39,150 nt of DNA, from contig PNKL01000022.1 of NCBI GenBank assembly GCA_013822425.1, positions 1 to 39,150 of the forward strand, given 5' to 3'. Origin of the DNA: Gemmatimonas sp. GTDB lineage: Bacteria > Gemmatimonadota > Gemmatimonadetes > Gemmatimonadales > Gemmatimonadaceae. Within the stretch, counting starts at the first letter, position 1; each line of letters begins with the position of its first letter. The position numbers and the translations under genes are program-made. Positions 8,979-18,129 of the stretch are shown here, piece after piece. A model generated the notes under the pieces. The model was not told where the DNA came from and made no database searches. It saw only the letters and a program-made list of their open reading frames with translations.

Positions 8979-9222
8979 AGAGAGACAACAGAGAGACAAC
9001 AGAGAGACAACAGAGAGACAACAGAGAGACAACAGAGAGACAACAGAGAGAAAACAGAGAGACAACAGTACAGCCGCGGGTCGGGGCTCTGTTGTTTCTC
9101 TGTTGTTTCTCTGTTGTTTCTCTGTTGTTTCTCTGTTGTTTCTCTGTTGTTTCTCTGTTGTTTCTCTGTTGTTTCTCTGTTGTTTCTCTGTTGTTTGTCT
9201 GTTGTCTCTCTGTTGTTTGCCT
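8979..9222 (+). repeat. Facing arrays of an 11-nt repeat forming a long hairpin
   Basis: Immediately after the stop at 8976-8978 come eight units of AGAGAGACAAC (8979-9066; unit 7 has A for C). After a 24-nt spacer come twelve units of GTTGTTTCTCT (9091-9222; nine exact, three variants). The second unit is the reverse complement of the first except for one C-to-T. In a + strand transcript that difference becomes a G-U pair, so all 11 positions can pair, giving a helix of up to 88 bp. In a - strand transcript the same position is an A-C mismatch. It separates the zinc-ribbon gene from prfB and could act as a terminator or RNase III target. No protein is encoded. Confidence 0.95.
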
Positions 9223-9287
9223 GCTGCGCTATTAGCTTTCCCTATATCGGTACTCTCTGAGCATTCCCGAACCACAATCCCACGCTG

Positions 9288-10404
9288 ATGGCTGAAAGCG
9301 AGCGCAGCAAATCTTTGCGTTTGGATGAGTCACGTCTCACCGAGCTGCGGAGGTTCCTTTGACCTCGAGGGCAAGCGGGCCAGGCTGGCGGCACTCGAGA
9401 CCGAGATGACCGCACCGGGCTTCTGGGACGCGCCGGAGCGCGCCCAGGCCGCGGTGCAGGACATGAAGCTGCTGAAGGCGTGGGTGGACCCGTTCGACAA
9501 GCTGTGGGGGCGCGTGCGGTCGGCGCTCGAGCTCGACGCGATGCTCGATAGCGAGCCGGACGCGGAGATGATCGCCGAGGTGGAGCGCGAAACGGCGGCG
9601 CTGGTCGACGAAGTCGAGGCGTTCAAGCTGCGGTCGCTGCTGCAGGGGCGCGACGACTTCCGCGACGCGCAGGTGGAGATCAGCGCCGGGGCCGGCGGCA
9701 CCGAGGCGCAGGACTGGGCGCAGATGCTCATGCGCATGTACACGCGCTGGGCCGAGCGCCGCGGCTACGGCGTGGAGATTCTCGACCTGAGCGAGGGCGA
9801 GGAGGCCGGCATCAAGGGCGCGGTGCTCGAGATCAAGGGGAGCTACGCCTACGGCTTCCTGCGCCCCGAGGCGGGCGTGCATCGCCTCGTGCGCATCTCG
9901 CCCTTCGATTCGCAGGCACGGCGTCACACGAGCTTCGCGTCGATCTTCGTGTATCCGGTGGTGGACACCGAGATCACCATCGAGGTCCGCGAGGAGGACA
10001 TCAAGATAGACGTCTTCCGCGCGAGCGGCGCCGGCGGCCAGCACGTGAACAAGACGAGCTCCGCGGTGCGGCTGACGCACATCCCGTCGGGCATCGTGGT
10101 GGCCTGCCAGCAGGAGCGCAGCCAGGGGAAGAACAAGGCCCAGGCGATGAAGCAGCTCAAGAACAAGCTGTACCAGCTGGAGCTCGACAAGCAGGCGGCG
10201 GTGAAGGCGAAGCTCGACGCGAACAAGGCGGACGTCACGTTCGGCAGCCAGATCCGCAGCTACGTCTTCCAGCCGTACACGATGGTCAACGACCACCGGA
10301 CGGAGCTGAAGATCACCGACGTGCAGAAAGTGATGGACGGCGCCATCGACCCGTTCATCGAGGCCTACCTCAAGGTGGCGGGCAACGCGGGAGCGGATCG
10401 ATGA
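9288..10404 (+). CDS. prfB: Peptide chain release factor 2 (programmed +1 frameshift)
   Basis: RF2 recognises UGA and UAA and triggers peptide release. The zero frame begins at the ATG at 9288 and reads 24 codons ending ...ELRRFL before an in-frame TGA at 9360-9362. A +1 shift at CTT-TGA-C continues as DLEGKRARL to 10404, giving 371 residues (E. coli RF2 has 365). The stop-codon-recognition tripeptide SPF is at 204-206 and the catalytic GGQ at 249-251, almost the E. coli positions. A separate in-frame start at 9325 would lose the conserved N-terminus and the autoregulation. It overlaps lysS by ATGA, the common prfB-lysS arrangement. Confidence 0.97.
9349..9363 (+). promoter_or_regulatory. RF2 programmed frameshift signal
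   Basis: GGAGG (9349-9353) acts as an internal Shine-Dalgarno, followed by the 3-nt spacer TTC and the slippery CTT-TGA-C (9357-9363). This is the spacing of the E. coli prfB element. When RF2 is scarce the ribosome slips +1 on CTT instead of terminating at UGA, so RF2 controls its own synthesis. Confidence 0.95.
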
Positions 10405-11915
10405 GTGACGAGCTGAACTACGTGCTGCAGGCACGGCGCGAGAAGCTGGCGGCGCTGCAGGCGCTGCACGTGGCGCCGTTCGGCTACGGCTTCGACCGCC
10501 AGCACCTGGCCGCCGCATGCCCGGCGCTGCTGGGCGACGCGGCGGAGGGGCCGGTGGTGCAGGTGGCCGGGCGCGTCGTCGCGTGGCGCGGCCACGGCAA
10601 GTCGGCCTTCGCCCACCTCGGCGATCCGTCGGGGCGCGTGCAGCTCTACTTCAAGAAGGACGTGGTGGGCGAGGCGGCGTGGGCAGTGTGCGACCTGCTC
10701 GACCTCGGCGACGTCATCGGCGTGCGCGGCCCGCTCTTCCGCACACGCACCGGCGAAGTGACCGTGCACGTGGAGCACTTCGAGCTGCTGGCCAAGTCGC
10801 TGCGCCCGCTCCCGTTCGGCAAGGAAGAGGTGGTGGACGGCACGGTGGTGCGGCACTCGGCGTTCGCCGACGGCGAGCAACGGTCGCGCCAGCGGTACGC
10901 CGACCTCGCCGTGCACCCCGAGGTGCGGGCGCTCTTCACGGCGCGGTCGCGCATGACGAGCGCCGTGCGGGCGTTCATGGATAGCCTCGGGTATCTCGAG
11001 GTGGAGACGCCGGTGCTGCAGCCGCTGTACGGCGGCGCGGCGGCGAAGCCGTTCGTCACGCATCACAACGCGCTTGACATGCCGCTGTACCTGCGCATCG
11101 CCGATGAGCTCTATCTCAAGCGCCTGGTGGTGGGCGGCTTTGACCGCGTGTACGAGATCGGCCACGACTTCCGCAACGAGGGCACCGACCGGACGCACAA
11201 TCCGGAGTTCACGATGCTCGAGTTCTACGAGGCGTACGCCGACTACACCGTGATGAAGCGGCGCGTGGAGGACCTGATGATCGCGGCGGCCACCGCCGTG
11301 CGCGATTCGCTGACGGCGGCGGGGCTCTCGAGCGACGCGCCGGCGTTCGACCCCGCCGTGCTGCAGGGGCCGTTCCCTCGCATGGAGTGGCTGCCGTCGC
11401 TGTCGCAGGCGCTGCGCGTGCCGGACGTGACGCAGCTGACGGACGCCGAGCTGCAAAAGGCGGCCGAGCATGCCGGCGTGCACGGCGTCGCGGCGCTGTC
11501 GCGTCCAAAGCTGATGGACGAGCTGTTCCAGCATCACGTGGAGAGCAGGATCGACCGGCCCACGTTCGTGGTGGACTACCCCAGGGAGCTTTCGCCGCTG
11601 GCGAAGCCGAAGCGCGGGAACCCGGCACTCACGGAACGGTTCGAACTGTTCGCGCGAGGCAAGGAAATGGCCAACGCGTTCTCGGAACTCAACGATCCCA
11701 TCGATCAGCGGCAGCGATTCGAGGCGCAGGCCCGGCTGAAGGCGGCAGGCGACGAGGAGGCGACGGGCGTGGACGAGGACTACCTGCGCGCCATGGAATA
11801 CGGCATGCCGCCGATGGGCGGCGTGGGCGTCGGGATGGACCGGCTGTTCATGTACCTCACGGGGACGGCGCATATTCGGGATGTCATACTCTTTCCGACG
11901 ATGAGGCCGGAGTAG
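10401..11915 (+). CDS. lysS: Lysyl-tRNA synthetase, class II
   Basis: Charges tRNA-Lys in the cytoplasm. The 504-residue length is standard. The N-terminal OB-fold anticodon-binding domain spans roughly 50-145 ('VVQVAGRVVAWRGHGKSAFA'). The class II core follows with motif 2 'YEIGHDFRNEGTDRTHNPEF' and motif 3 'GVGVGMDRLFMYL'. The ending 'HIRDVILFPTMRPE' is typical. It overlaps prfB by 4 nt. A G-rich repeat, not another gene, separates it from the Lol permease, an unusual break in an otherwise overlapping gene string. Confidence 0.97.
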   Translation: MSDELNYVLQARREKLAALQALHVAPFGYGFDRQHLAAACPALLGDAAEGPVVQVAGRVVAWRGHGKSAFAHLGDPSGRVQLYFKKDVVGEAAWAVCDLLDLGDVIGVRGPLFRTRTGEVTVHVEHFELLAKSLRPLPFGKEEVVDGTVVRHSAFADGEQRSRQRYADLAVHPEVRALFTARSRMTSAVRAFMDSLGYLEVETPVLQPLYGGAAAKPFVTHHNALDMPLYLRIADELYLKRLVVGGFDRVYEIGHDFRNEGTDRTHNPEFTMLEFYEAYADYTVMKRRVEDLMIAAATAVRDSLTAAGLSSDAPAFDPAVLQGPFPRMEWLPSLSQALRVPDVTQLTDAELQKAAEHAGVHGVAALSRPKLMDELFQHHVESRIDRPTFVVDYPRELSPLAKPKRGNPALTERFELFARGKEMANAFSELNDPIDQRQRFEAQARLKAAGDEEATGVDEDYLRAMEYGMPPMGGVGVGMDRLFMYLTGTAHIRDVILFPTMRPE

Positions 11916-12000
11916 GGGTGGGGGCAGAGTGAGGTGCAGGGTGCAGGGTGGGGTGCAGGGGCACGGGCACGGTGGGTGCAGGGGGTGGGGATAACTGCGG
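11916..12000 (+). repeat. G-rich intergenic repeat (GGTGCAGG units)
   Basis: The 93-nt gap between lysS and the Lol permease holds four GGTGCAGG words (starting near 11933, 11940, 11952 and 11975), two GCACGG hexamers (11961-11972) and many G-runs of 3-8. The + strand and its mRNA are strongly G-rich and could form G-quadruplexes just ahead of the ATG at 12009. Confidence 0.8.
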
Positions 12001-12008
12001 GGGGGGCG

Positions 12009-13271
12009 ATGGTCAACCGATTAGAGCTGGAAATCGCCTGGCGGTACCTCCGCTCGCGTGGGCGCACGCGGTGGCTCTCGTTCATCTCGCTCATCGCCAT
12101 CGGCGGCATCGTCGTGGGCGTGAGCGCGCTGATCCTGATCATCGGCGTGATGAACGGCCTGCAGACCGACCTGCGCGAGAAGATCCTCGTGGGGAGCCCG
12201 GACTTCCGCGTGCTGACCTTCGGCGACGACCTGAAGATCAACGGGTGGCGCGCGGTGCAGGCCAAGGTGGCCACGGTGGATGGCGTCGTCGCCGTCGCGC
12301 CGTTCGTGCTGACGCCGGCGCTGGCGAAGGCCCGGAGCGACTACACCGAGAGCGTGTCGGTGTCGGGGATCGAGCCCACGAGCGCCAGGACGCGGCACGT
12401 GACGAGCATCCGTGACCACGCCATCATGGGCGATTTCTCGTTTGTCACGGCCGACGGCAAGCGCCGCGGCGCGGTGGTGGGGAAGCTGCTCGCCGACCGG
12501 CTCTCGGCCTATCCCGGCCAGCCGGGGACGCGCCTCACGATGGTCACGGCGGCCGGGCTCAAGCCGGATGCGGTGCTCGGGATGTTCATACCGCGGATCG
12601 CCGAGTTCGAGGTGACGGGCGTCTTCGAGACGGGGATGTATGAGTACGACAACGCATACGTCTTTGTGGACCTGCAGGTGGCGCAGGAGTTCGCCGGCCT
12701 CGACAGCGCCGTGACCGGCCTCGAGGTGGCCACCGCCGACCGCTGGTCGGCCCCGCTCGTCGCCGAGCGCGTGAGCACGGCGCTGCAGTTTCCGTTCCAC
12801 ACCGTGGACTGGCAGGAACAGAACAGCTCGCTCTTCCGCGCGCTCAAGCTCGAGAAGCTGGGGATGGGCGTGATCCTCCTGCTCATCATCCTCGTGGCGG
12901 CCTTCAACATCGTGAGCACGCTCACGATGGTGGTACGCGACAAGACGCGGGAGATCGGCATCCTCAAGGCGATGGGCGCCACGGAGGCCTCCATCCGCCG
13001 CATCTTCCTGATTCAGGGGACGGTGATCGGCTGCGTCGGGACACTGGCCGGCACGGTGCTCGGCGGCGCGCTGGGCCTGGTGGTGGACCGGTACCGGCTG
13101 ATCACGCTCGATCCCACCGTGTACTTCATCGACCATCTTCCGGTACGGCTCGAGCCCGGTGACACGGTGCTGATGGCGCTGCTCGGATTCGCCGTGGCGG
13201 CGCTGGCCACGCTGTACCCGGCGCGGCAGGCCTCGCGCCTCTACCCGATCGAGGCAATCCGCGACGAATGA
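12009..13271 (+). CDS. LolC/LolE-family lipoprotein-releasing ABC permease
   Basis: The inner-membrane permease that extracts mature lipoproteins for delivery to the outer membrane, or a related MacB/FtsX-type exporter. The 420-residue protein has the four-helix LolC/E layout: TM1 near 22-50 ('FISLIAIGGIVVGVSALI'), a large periplasmic domain, then TM helices near 285-308, 333-360 and 380-402. It has the conserved 'TREIGILKAMGAT' coupling loop and ends 'YPARQASRLYPIEAIRDE', as in LolC/E. The ATG at 12009 gives the normal cytoplasmic N-terminus; the frame is open further upstream but through the G-rich repeat. Only one permease gene is present with lolD, implying a homodimer (LolF-like) or a partner elsewhere. 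Confidence 0.9.
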   Translation: MVNRLELEIAWRYLRSRGRTRWLSFISLIAIGGIVVGVSALILIIGVMNGLQTDLREKILVGSPDFRVLTFGDDLKINGWRAVQAKVATVDGVVAVAPFVLTPALAKARSDYTESVSVSGIEPTSARTRHVTSIRDHAIMGDFSFVTADGKRRGAVVGKLLADRLSAYPGQPGTRLTMVTAAGLKPDAVLGMFIPRIAEFEVTGVFETGMYEYDNAYVFVDLQVAQEFAGLDSAVTGLEVATADRWSAPLVAERVSTALQFPFHTVDWQEQNSSLFRALKLEKLGMGVILLLIILVAAFNIVSTLTMVVRDKTREIGILKAMGATEASIRRIFLIQGTVIGCVGTLAGTVLGGALGLVVDRYRLITLDPTVYFIDHLPVRLEPGDTVLMALLGFAVAALATLYPARQASRLYPIEAIRDE

Positions 13272-13966
13272 CCCCGATCCTCGAGGCGCGCGGCGTGCGG
13301 AAGGTCTTCATCGGCGGCGACGGCGGCGAGATCGTCGTGCTCGACGGCGTGGACCTGCACGTGGCGCGCGGGGAAATGGTGGCCGTGGTCGGCGCGAGCG
13401 GCGCGGGCAAGAGCACCTTGCTCCAGGTGCTGGGCGCGCTGGAGCGCCCCACGGGCGGTGACGTCATCCTTGACGGGACGGCGGTGAGCCAGGTGGCGGA
13501 CGTGGAACTCGCGGCCCTGCGCAACCGGTCGGTAGGCTTCGTCTTTCAGTTCCATCACCTGCTGAAGGAATTCACCGCGCTCGAGAACGTGATGATGCCC
13601 CTGAGAATAGCGGGCGAGTCTTACGGCAAGGCACGGGCACGGGCACAGGAACTGCTGGCGCGTGTGGGGCTGGCGGGACGCATGACGCATCGGCCGGGGG
13701 AGCTGTCGGGCGGCGAGCAGCAGCGCACCGCGGTGGCGCGCGCGCTCGCGGCGTCACCGCCGCTGGTGCTCGCCGACGAACCGTCCGGCAACCTGGACCA
13801 CCTGAACGCCGAGTCGCTGCACGACCTGTTTGCGTCGCTGGCCACCGAAATGGGGGTGGGGCTGGTGGTCGTGACGCACAACCGATCGCTGGCGTCGCGC
13901 GCCCAGCGCATCCTGCTGCTCGAGGACGGCACGCTGCACGCGAATCGCGGCGAGGGGCTGGTCTGA
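13268..13966 (+). CDS. lolD: Lipoprotein-releasing ABC transporter ATPase LolD
   Basis: A 232-residue ATPase that powers the adjacent permease. Walker A GASGAGKS is at 42-49. The Q-loop is in 'FVFQFHHLLKEFTALENV', a region characteristic of the LolD/MacB subfamily. The signature LSGGEQQR begins at 146, Walker B 'LVLADEP' is near 166-172, and the switch His is in 'VVTHN'. It overlaps the permease by ATGA and mcsA by one base. A GCACGG-type hexamer run at 13631-13648 encodes 'KARARAQ' just before the signature. Confidence 0.95.
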   Translation: MTPILEARGVRKVFIGGDGGEIVVLDGVDLHVARGEMVAVVGASGAGKSTLLQVLGALERPTGGDVILDGTAVSQVADVELAALRNRSVGFVFQFHHLLKEFTALENVMMPLRIAGESYGKARARAQELLARVGLAGRMTHRPGELSGGEQQRTAVARALAASPPLVLADEPSGNLDHLNAESLHDLFASLATEMGVGLVVVTHNRSLASRAQRILLLEDGTLHANRGEGLV

Positions 13967-14445
13967 TGCTGTGCGACCAGTGCCGGGAGCGCGACGCGGT
14001 GGTGCACCTCACGCAGATCATCGAGGCGGAGGTGACGCAGCTCCACCTGTGCGAGAAGTGCGCGGCGGCCAAGGGGATCGAGACGACCGTGGCGATGCCG
14101 AAGCACCCGCTCGGCGACTTCCTGCACGCCGTACAGCAGCAGGCGTCACCGGCCGCGGGCGACCAGGTGCGCTGCGCGTACTGCCAGACGTCGCTGCGCG
14201 ACTTCCGCGCTTCGGGGCGGCTCGGCTGTGCGCAGTGCTATACGGCGTTTGAGGGGGCGCTGCGCGAACTGCTGCGGCGGGTGCACGGCGCCGCGCGCCA
14301 CCGTGGCCGCGAGTACGAGGCCCCGGCAGCCGACAACGCGGCGTCCGAGCTCGAGCAGCTGCGCGAACGGCTGCAGCAGGCGGTGGCGGCCGAGGAGTTC
14401 GAGTTGGCCGCGACGCTGCGCGACCAGATCCGGTCCTTCGAGTGA
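13966..14445 (+). CDS. mcsA: McsA-like zinc-binding activator of McsB
   Basis: In Firmicutes McsA activates the arginine kinase McsB. The 159-residue product has the McsA layout: an N-terminal CxxC pair (CDQC) with a second pair ('CEKC'), a further pair of CxxC motifs ('CAYC', 'CAQC') and a C-terminal UVR motif around 'LQQAVAAEEFELAATLRDQI'. It begins on the last base of the lolD stop and overlaps mcsB by GTGA. No ctsR repressor gene precedes it, unlike the classical ctsR-mcsA-mcsB-clpC operon. Confidence 0.9.
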   Translation: MLCDQCRERDAVVHLTQIIEAEVTQLHLCEKCAAAKGIETTVAMPKHPLGDFLHAVQQQASPAAGDQVRCAYCQTSLRDFRASGRLGCAQCYTAFEGALRELLRRVHGAARHRGREYEAPAADNAASELEQLRERLQQAVAAEEFELAATLRDQIRSFE

Positions 14446-15521
14446 CGCTCGACCTGTCGTTGCTGCCGGATGGCGGGATGCCGTGGATCACGGCGTCCGG
14501 GCCGCATGCCGACATCGTGCTGTCGTCGCGCGTGCGGCTGGCGCGCAACCTGTCCGGGATTCCGTTCAGTCCGCGGGCGGGAGACGCCGAACGCCTGCGG
14601 GTGCTGGAGCTGGTGCGCGAGGCGGCGACCGGTACGACGTTGCTCTCGGGCGCCGTCCTCCTGCGGGTGGACGCGCTGACGGCGAACGAGCGGCACCTCC
14701 TGCACGAACGCCACCTGGTGAGCAGAGAACTCGCCGAGCTGGGCGCGCCGACGGCGCGCAGCGGGTCGGCGGTTCTGGTGGGCGACGAGGCGGCGCTCAT
14801 GGTCAACGAGGAAGATCACCTGCGCCTGCAGGTCTTCCGGTCGGGCTTCGACATCGGCGGGGCATGGGAGCGCGCCGCCCTGCTGGAACGCGAACTCGGC
14901 GAGCGCCTCCCGCTGGCGTACCATCACGAGTTCGGCTTCCTGACGTCGTGCCCCACCAACGTGGGAACGGGACTGCGGGCGTCGGTGTTGGTCCACCTGC
15001 CCGGCCTCGTGCTGACGCAGGAGATCGGCAAGGTGCTGACCGGCCTGCAGCAGATGGGGTTGACGTACCGAGGGCTGTACGGCGAGGGGAGCGAGGTGGT
15101 CGGGAACTTCTTCCAGATCTCCAACCAGACGACCCTGGGACGCACCGAGGACGAGCTCTGCGACCACCTGGCACGGGTGGTGGCGCACGTGATCTCGCGG
15201 GAGACCGAGGCCCGGCGTGTCCTGAGCCGGGATGCCGGTTATATTATCGAGGACAAGCTGTGGCGGGCGTATGGCACCCTGCGGTACGCCCGGAACCTCG
15301 GCGCCGACGAGGCCATGAACCTCCTGAGCGGCGTGCGGCTTGCCGTCGGCATGTACCTGATTGGTGGCTTGAGTGTATACACGCTGAACAAGCTGCTGGT
15401 GTTCAGCCAGGCGGCGCACCTCTCGCTGGCGGAGGGGCGGCCGCTGACGGAGATCGAGGCCAATCTCGCCCGTGCGCGCTACGTGCGCGGGGTGCTGGCC
15501 GTGGAGGCGGGCGAGGCGTAG
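14442..15521 (+). CDS. mcsB: Protein-arginine kinase McsB
   Basis: Phosphorylates arginines, marking proteins for ClpC-ClpP degradation in Gram-positive bacteria. The 359-residue length is typical. Guanido-kinase catalytic features are present: 'IVLSSRVRLARNLSGIPF' near 25-42, the 'CPTNVGTGLRASV' active-site segment, and 'GLYGEGSEVVGNFFQISNQT', the McsB form of the nucleotide-binding loop. The C-terminal dimer/pArg-binding region ends 'ARYVRGVLA'. It starts with GTG, coupled to mcsA. An intact kinase next to mcsA and clpC suggests a working arginine-phosphorylation system in this diderm; that is inference from sequence alone. Confidence 0.93.
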   Translation: MTLDLSLLPDGGMPWITASGPHADIVLSSRVRLARNLSGIPFSPRAGDAERLRVLELVREAATGTTLLSGAVLLRVDALTANERHLLHERHLVSRELAELGAPTARSGSAVLVGDEAALMVNEEDHLRLQVFRSGFDIGGAWERAALLERELGERLPLAYHHEFGFLTSCPTNVGTGLRASVLVHLPGLVLTQEIGKVLTGLQQMGLTYRGLYGEGSEVVGNFFQISNQTTLGRTEDELCDHLARVVAHVISRETEARRVLSRDAGYIIEDKLWRAYGTLRYARNLGADEAMNLLSGVRLAVGMYLIGGLSVYTLNKLLVFSQAAHLSLAEGRPLTEIEANLARARYVRGVLAVEAGEA

Positions 15522-15550
15522 CGGCTTCGCCAGCGACGACCGGAGAGACG

Positions 15551-18058
<2,508 letters not shown>

Positions 18059-18073
18059 GAAGGAACCTGACAG

Positions 18074-18114
18074 GGCCGGGAGGGTTGCAACTGCAATCCT
18101 CCCGGCCTCTTATG
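18074..18114 (+). terminator. Intrinsic terminator after clpC
   Basis: A perfect hairpin: 18074-18088 pairs with 18093-18107 (15 bp, one G-U) around the loop AACT, followed by 'tcttat'. It starts 16 nt after the clpC stop and separates the clpC and bamA transcription units. Confidence 0.85.
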
Positions 18115-18120
18115 TATATT
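18111..18120 (+). promoter_or_regulatory. Weak promoter candidate for the bamA-lpx operon
   Basis: 'TATGTATATT' lies just after the terminator, 10 nt before the preferred bamA ATG at 18130. Read as a -10, it would give a start near the ATG and thus an almost leaderless mRNA. No Shine-Dalgarno is visible before bamA, which fits. No good -35 at 17 bp is seen, so confidence is low. Confidence 0.25.
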
Positions 18121-18129
18121 TATCTGCTT

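Noticed and set aside
8979..9222. CRISPR array
   Set aside because: Units are contiguous 11-mers with no spacers, in two opposite orientations; no cas genes.
8184..9235. Continuation of the zinc-ribbon frame to a stop at 9235, through the repeat arrays
   Set aside because: After the C7 run it reads as Arg/Gly/Ala-rich off-frame text and then as translated repeat; the conserved helical C-terminus is in the other frame.
8781..9275. Minus-strand open frame rich in Gln/Asn/Arg/Thr
   Set aside because: It is only a translation of the 11-nt arrays plus antisense of the zinc-ribbon gene; no start signal or domain.
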